From NCBI GenBank assembly GCA_938008005.1, contig CALLLZ010000490.1, positions 1 to 7,227 of the forward strand: 7,227 bases of DNA, given 5' to 3'. A model generated the notes under the pieces. That model saw only the letters and a list, made by a program, of their open reading frames with translations, was not told where the DNA came from and did not search any database. Position numbers and translations under genes: made by a program. How positions within the stretch are numbered: position 1 is the stretch's first letter; each line of letters begins with the position of its first letter. The DNA is from an uncultured Marinicella sp. GTDB taxonomy: Bacteria > Pseudomonadota > Gammaproteobacteria > Xanthomonadales > Marinicellaceae. This document shows, one piece after another, positions 6,601-7,227 of the stretch.

Positions 6601-7227
6601 GTTAAAAAATCACTGCCAGCCAATGCGATTGGGATCACAAACAAAGTGAAAATCAACAAATATACAATGAAGACCAACCTCGCTTTGCCTAAATCCTGTT
6701 GGTTTTCACTTTCAATGACCGTCACGTGGAACTGACGTGGTAAACACATAAATACCAACAATGCCAACATGGATTGAGCCATGAAATTTATCGACAAATT
6801 AGGCCCTCTGGATACTAGACTGGACTCTGCACCACGAGCCAAAACTTCATTAGGGTTGGCATATATAAACCACACAACAAACACCCCCACCCCGACAAAA
6901 GCCAAAAGTTTTAAGGCCGATTCAAATGCAATCGCCATCATCAAACCACGGTGATGTTCAGTTACATCTAATTTTCGAGTGCCGAATACCGTAGAAAAAA
7001 ATGCCAATAAGACACTGATTAACAAAGCACTGATAAAATCACTAGGTCCCGCACTTTCATGATTAAAACTAATCACATCAATACTGGCAGTGATGGCTTC
7101 TAATTGTAAAGCAATGTATGGGATTGCAGCAGCTACGGCGATGACTGTAACCAACACAGCTATGCGCCTGGATTTTCCGTATAGACTGGCGATAAAATCA
7201 GCAATTGAGGTTACGTTATTCGCTTTA
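3660..7227 (-). CDS. crbS: Hybrid sensor kinase with SLC5 transporter domain, CrbS (MxtR) type; N-terminus outside window
   Basis: This inner-membrane hybrid histidine kinase is expected to sense acetate or its metabolism and phosphorylate CrbR. The frame stays open to the right edge; 1188 residues are visible, numbered here from the edge. Residues about 25-409 hold ten transmembrane helices of a sodium/solute symporter (SLC5/PutP) domain, beginning with T-S-I-A-D-F-I-A-S-L-Y-G-K. A STAC linker domain spans about 434-528, followed by PAS domains (about 529-643 and 657-773) and a coiled coil (773-818). The HisKA domain has phosphoacceptor His827 in S-H-D-L-L-Q-P. The ATPase domain has Asn943 (N box), D-T-G-V-G from 974 and G-L-G-L-G-L near 1010. 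The C-terminal receiver (1072-1188) has Asp1078, phosphoacceptor Asp1123, Thr1152 and Lys1173. All catalytic residues are present. CrbS homologues have an N-terminal part with the first transmembrane helices, about 100 residues from memory, so the real start lies beyond 7227. The GTG at 7157 is an internal valine codon. The gene converges on acs-crbR and therefore has its own promoter outside the window. Confidence 0.93.
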   Translation of the reverse strand, partial: KANNVTSIADFIASLYGKSRRIAVLVTVIAVAAAIPYIALQLEAITASIDVISFNHESAGPSDFISALLISVLLAFFSTVFGTRKLDVTEHHRGLMMAIAFESALKLLAFVGVGVFVVWFIYANPNEVLARGAESSLVSRGPNLSINFMAQSMLALLVFMCLPRQFHVTVIESENQQDLGKARLVFIVYLLIFTLFVIPIALAGSDFLTDTGRPDLYVLQLPLHYQQNTLAMLVFLGGLAAASGMVIISTIALSTMISNDLILPLYLHIKKYHLQKKDGLKRVVLWSRRISIFVISLAAFVFYVMAHNNVPLAAMGNLSFLLMVQFAPAMLLGMYWHKSNKQSAFVGMMAGLTAWVVMVFIPQPIEGVNTTQYGILTTMQQLTSATPPLFKLFSYTLATNVAVHIIYALSAQWLSKRQLNKVAHIGDQSTADDLTVGDLKQVVRRLIGINFADQSFANFAEGLGHRMSDEDQVSTPLIQFTEKLLAGSIGSSSARAVVTAMLQSKGLAVDEILNLLDETQQAIRFNRSLTEATLESISQGVSVVDENLRLIAWNKQYIELLNYPDNFIQRGMSIMTVLRFNAKRGLLPNQDAQQEIEKRMVLLRQRRSYQSERAFNNGKYLQIEGHPMPNGGYVTTYNDVTQYKRTQQDLIDSQQQIQFYTDHSPAMLAYLNHDRSILFVNKAYQQFMGKSKQQLIGSALHELFSETELAKREPYLKAAFNGETQSFEMSTADHTGKQHFILGTYVPDTHKTENQKTQINGVFVIMQDISTRHKAELALEQAKVNLEHRVEQRTIELSKTNQELADATAIAQQANLSKTKFIADASHDLLQPFNAARLFAAVLSEKSAQLPIDVASTIANLDQSLRAAENMLSALLDIAKFDAGGVKVDVTDFALNDLFNQLATQYDPRATKKGLKFRVRESDLWVQTDKKLLYRVLQNLTSNAIRYTEQGGVLVAARRNYVTAKQYVQILVIDTGVGLTEDEQIEIFNEFKRLNKKIKTNQAIDVPDKGLGLGLSIVERILKQLNIPLNVRSIPGRGSSFLLNVPSAATESKEPADEVDGWVARSSNQQQKTVLCIDNEPQILNGMDQLLSGWGLSVHSSEGSAQAKKILNMGVKPDLLLVDYQLNNELGTDVIVKLFKQFNLNCPVIIITANHSEDLKNQVKEAGYHLLLKPLKPIKLRQLLNQFF

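Overview
The window looks like chromosomal DNA of a low-GC, probably marine or aquatic gammaproteobacterium. I infer this from the AT-rich coding style and from the close fit of the three large proteins to gammaproteobacterial acetate-utilisation families. A Marinicella-like lineage is possible but is only a guess. I saw no mobile elements, tRNA or rRNA genes, or CRISPR arrays.

Layout. (1) Positions 1-298 hold the 3' end of an unrecognised plus-strand gene. (2) A 177-bp gap follows, with a perfect 14-bp palindrome (392-405) beside a good sigma70-like promoter (409-437). (3) Positions 476-895 encode a 139-residue membrane-anchored protein of unknown function whose C-terminal half is six degenerate 11-residue repeats ending in S-F-P-D. 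(4) A 90-bp gap contains an imperfect inverted repeat, a candidate activator site. (5) Positions 986-2929 encode acetyl-CoA synthetase (acs). (6) Seventeen bases later, 2947-3615 encodes a LuxR/FixJ-type response regulator of the CrbR (ErdR) kind. (7) Convergent with it, 3660-7227 on the minus strand is a very large hybrid sensor kinase of the CrbS (MxtR) kind. Its N-terminus lies outside the window.

How the genes fit together. CrbS/CrbR is the established two-component system that turns on acs in Vibrio and related bacteria, the 'acetate switch' from excreting acetate to scavenging it. Here the sensor, the regulator and the main target enzyme lie side by side. acs and crbR probably share a transcript, so CrbR would raise its own level when it activates acs. 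The least understood item is the SFPD-repeat protein directly upstream of acs. The acetate system itself belongs to known families. The repeat protein, its palindromic promoter region and the candidate CrbR operator deserve the closest look.
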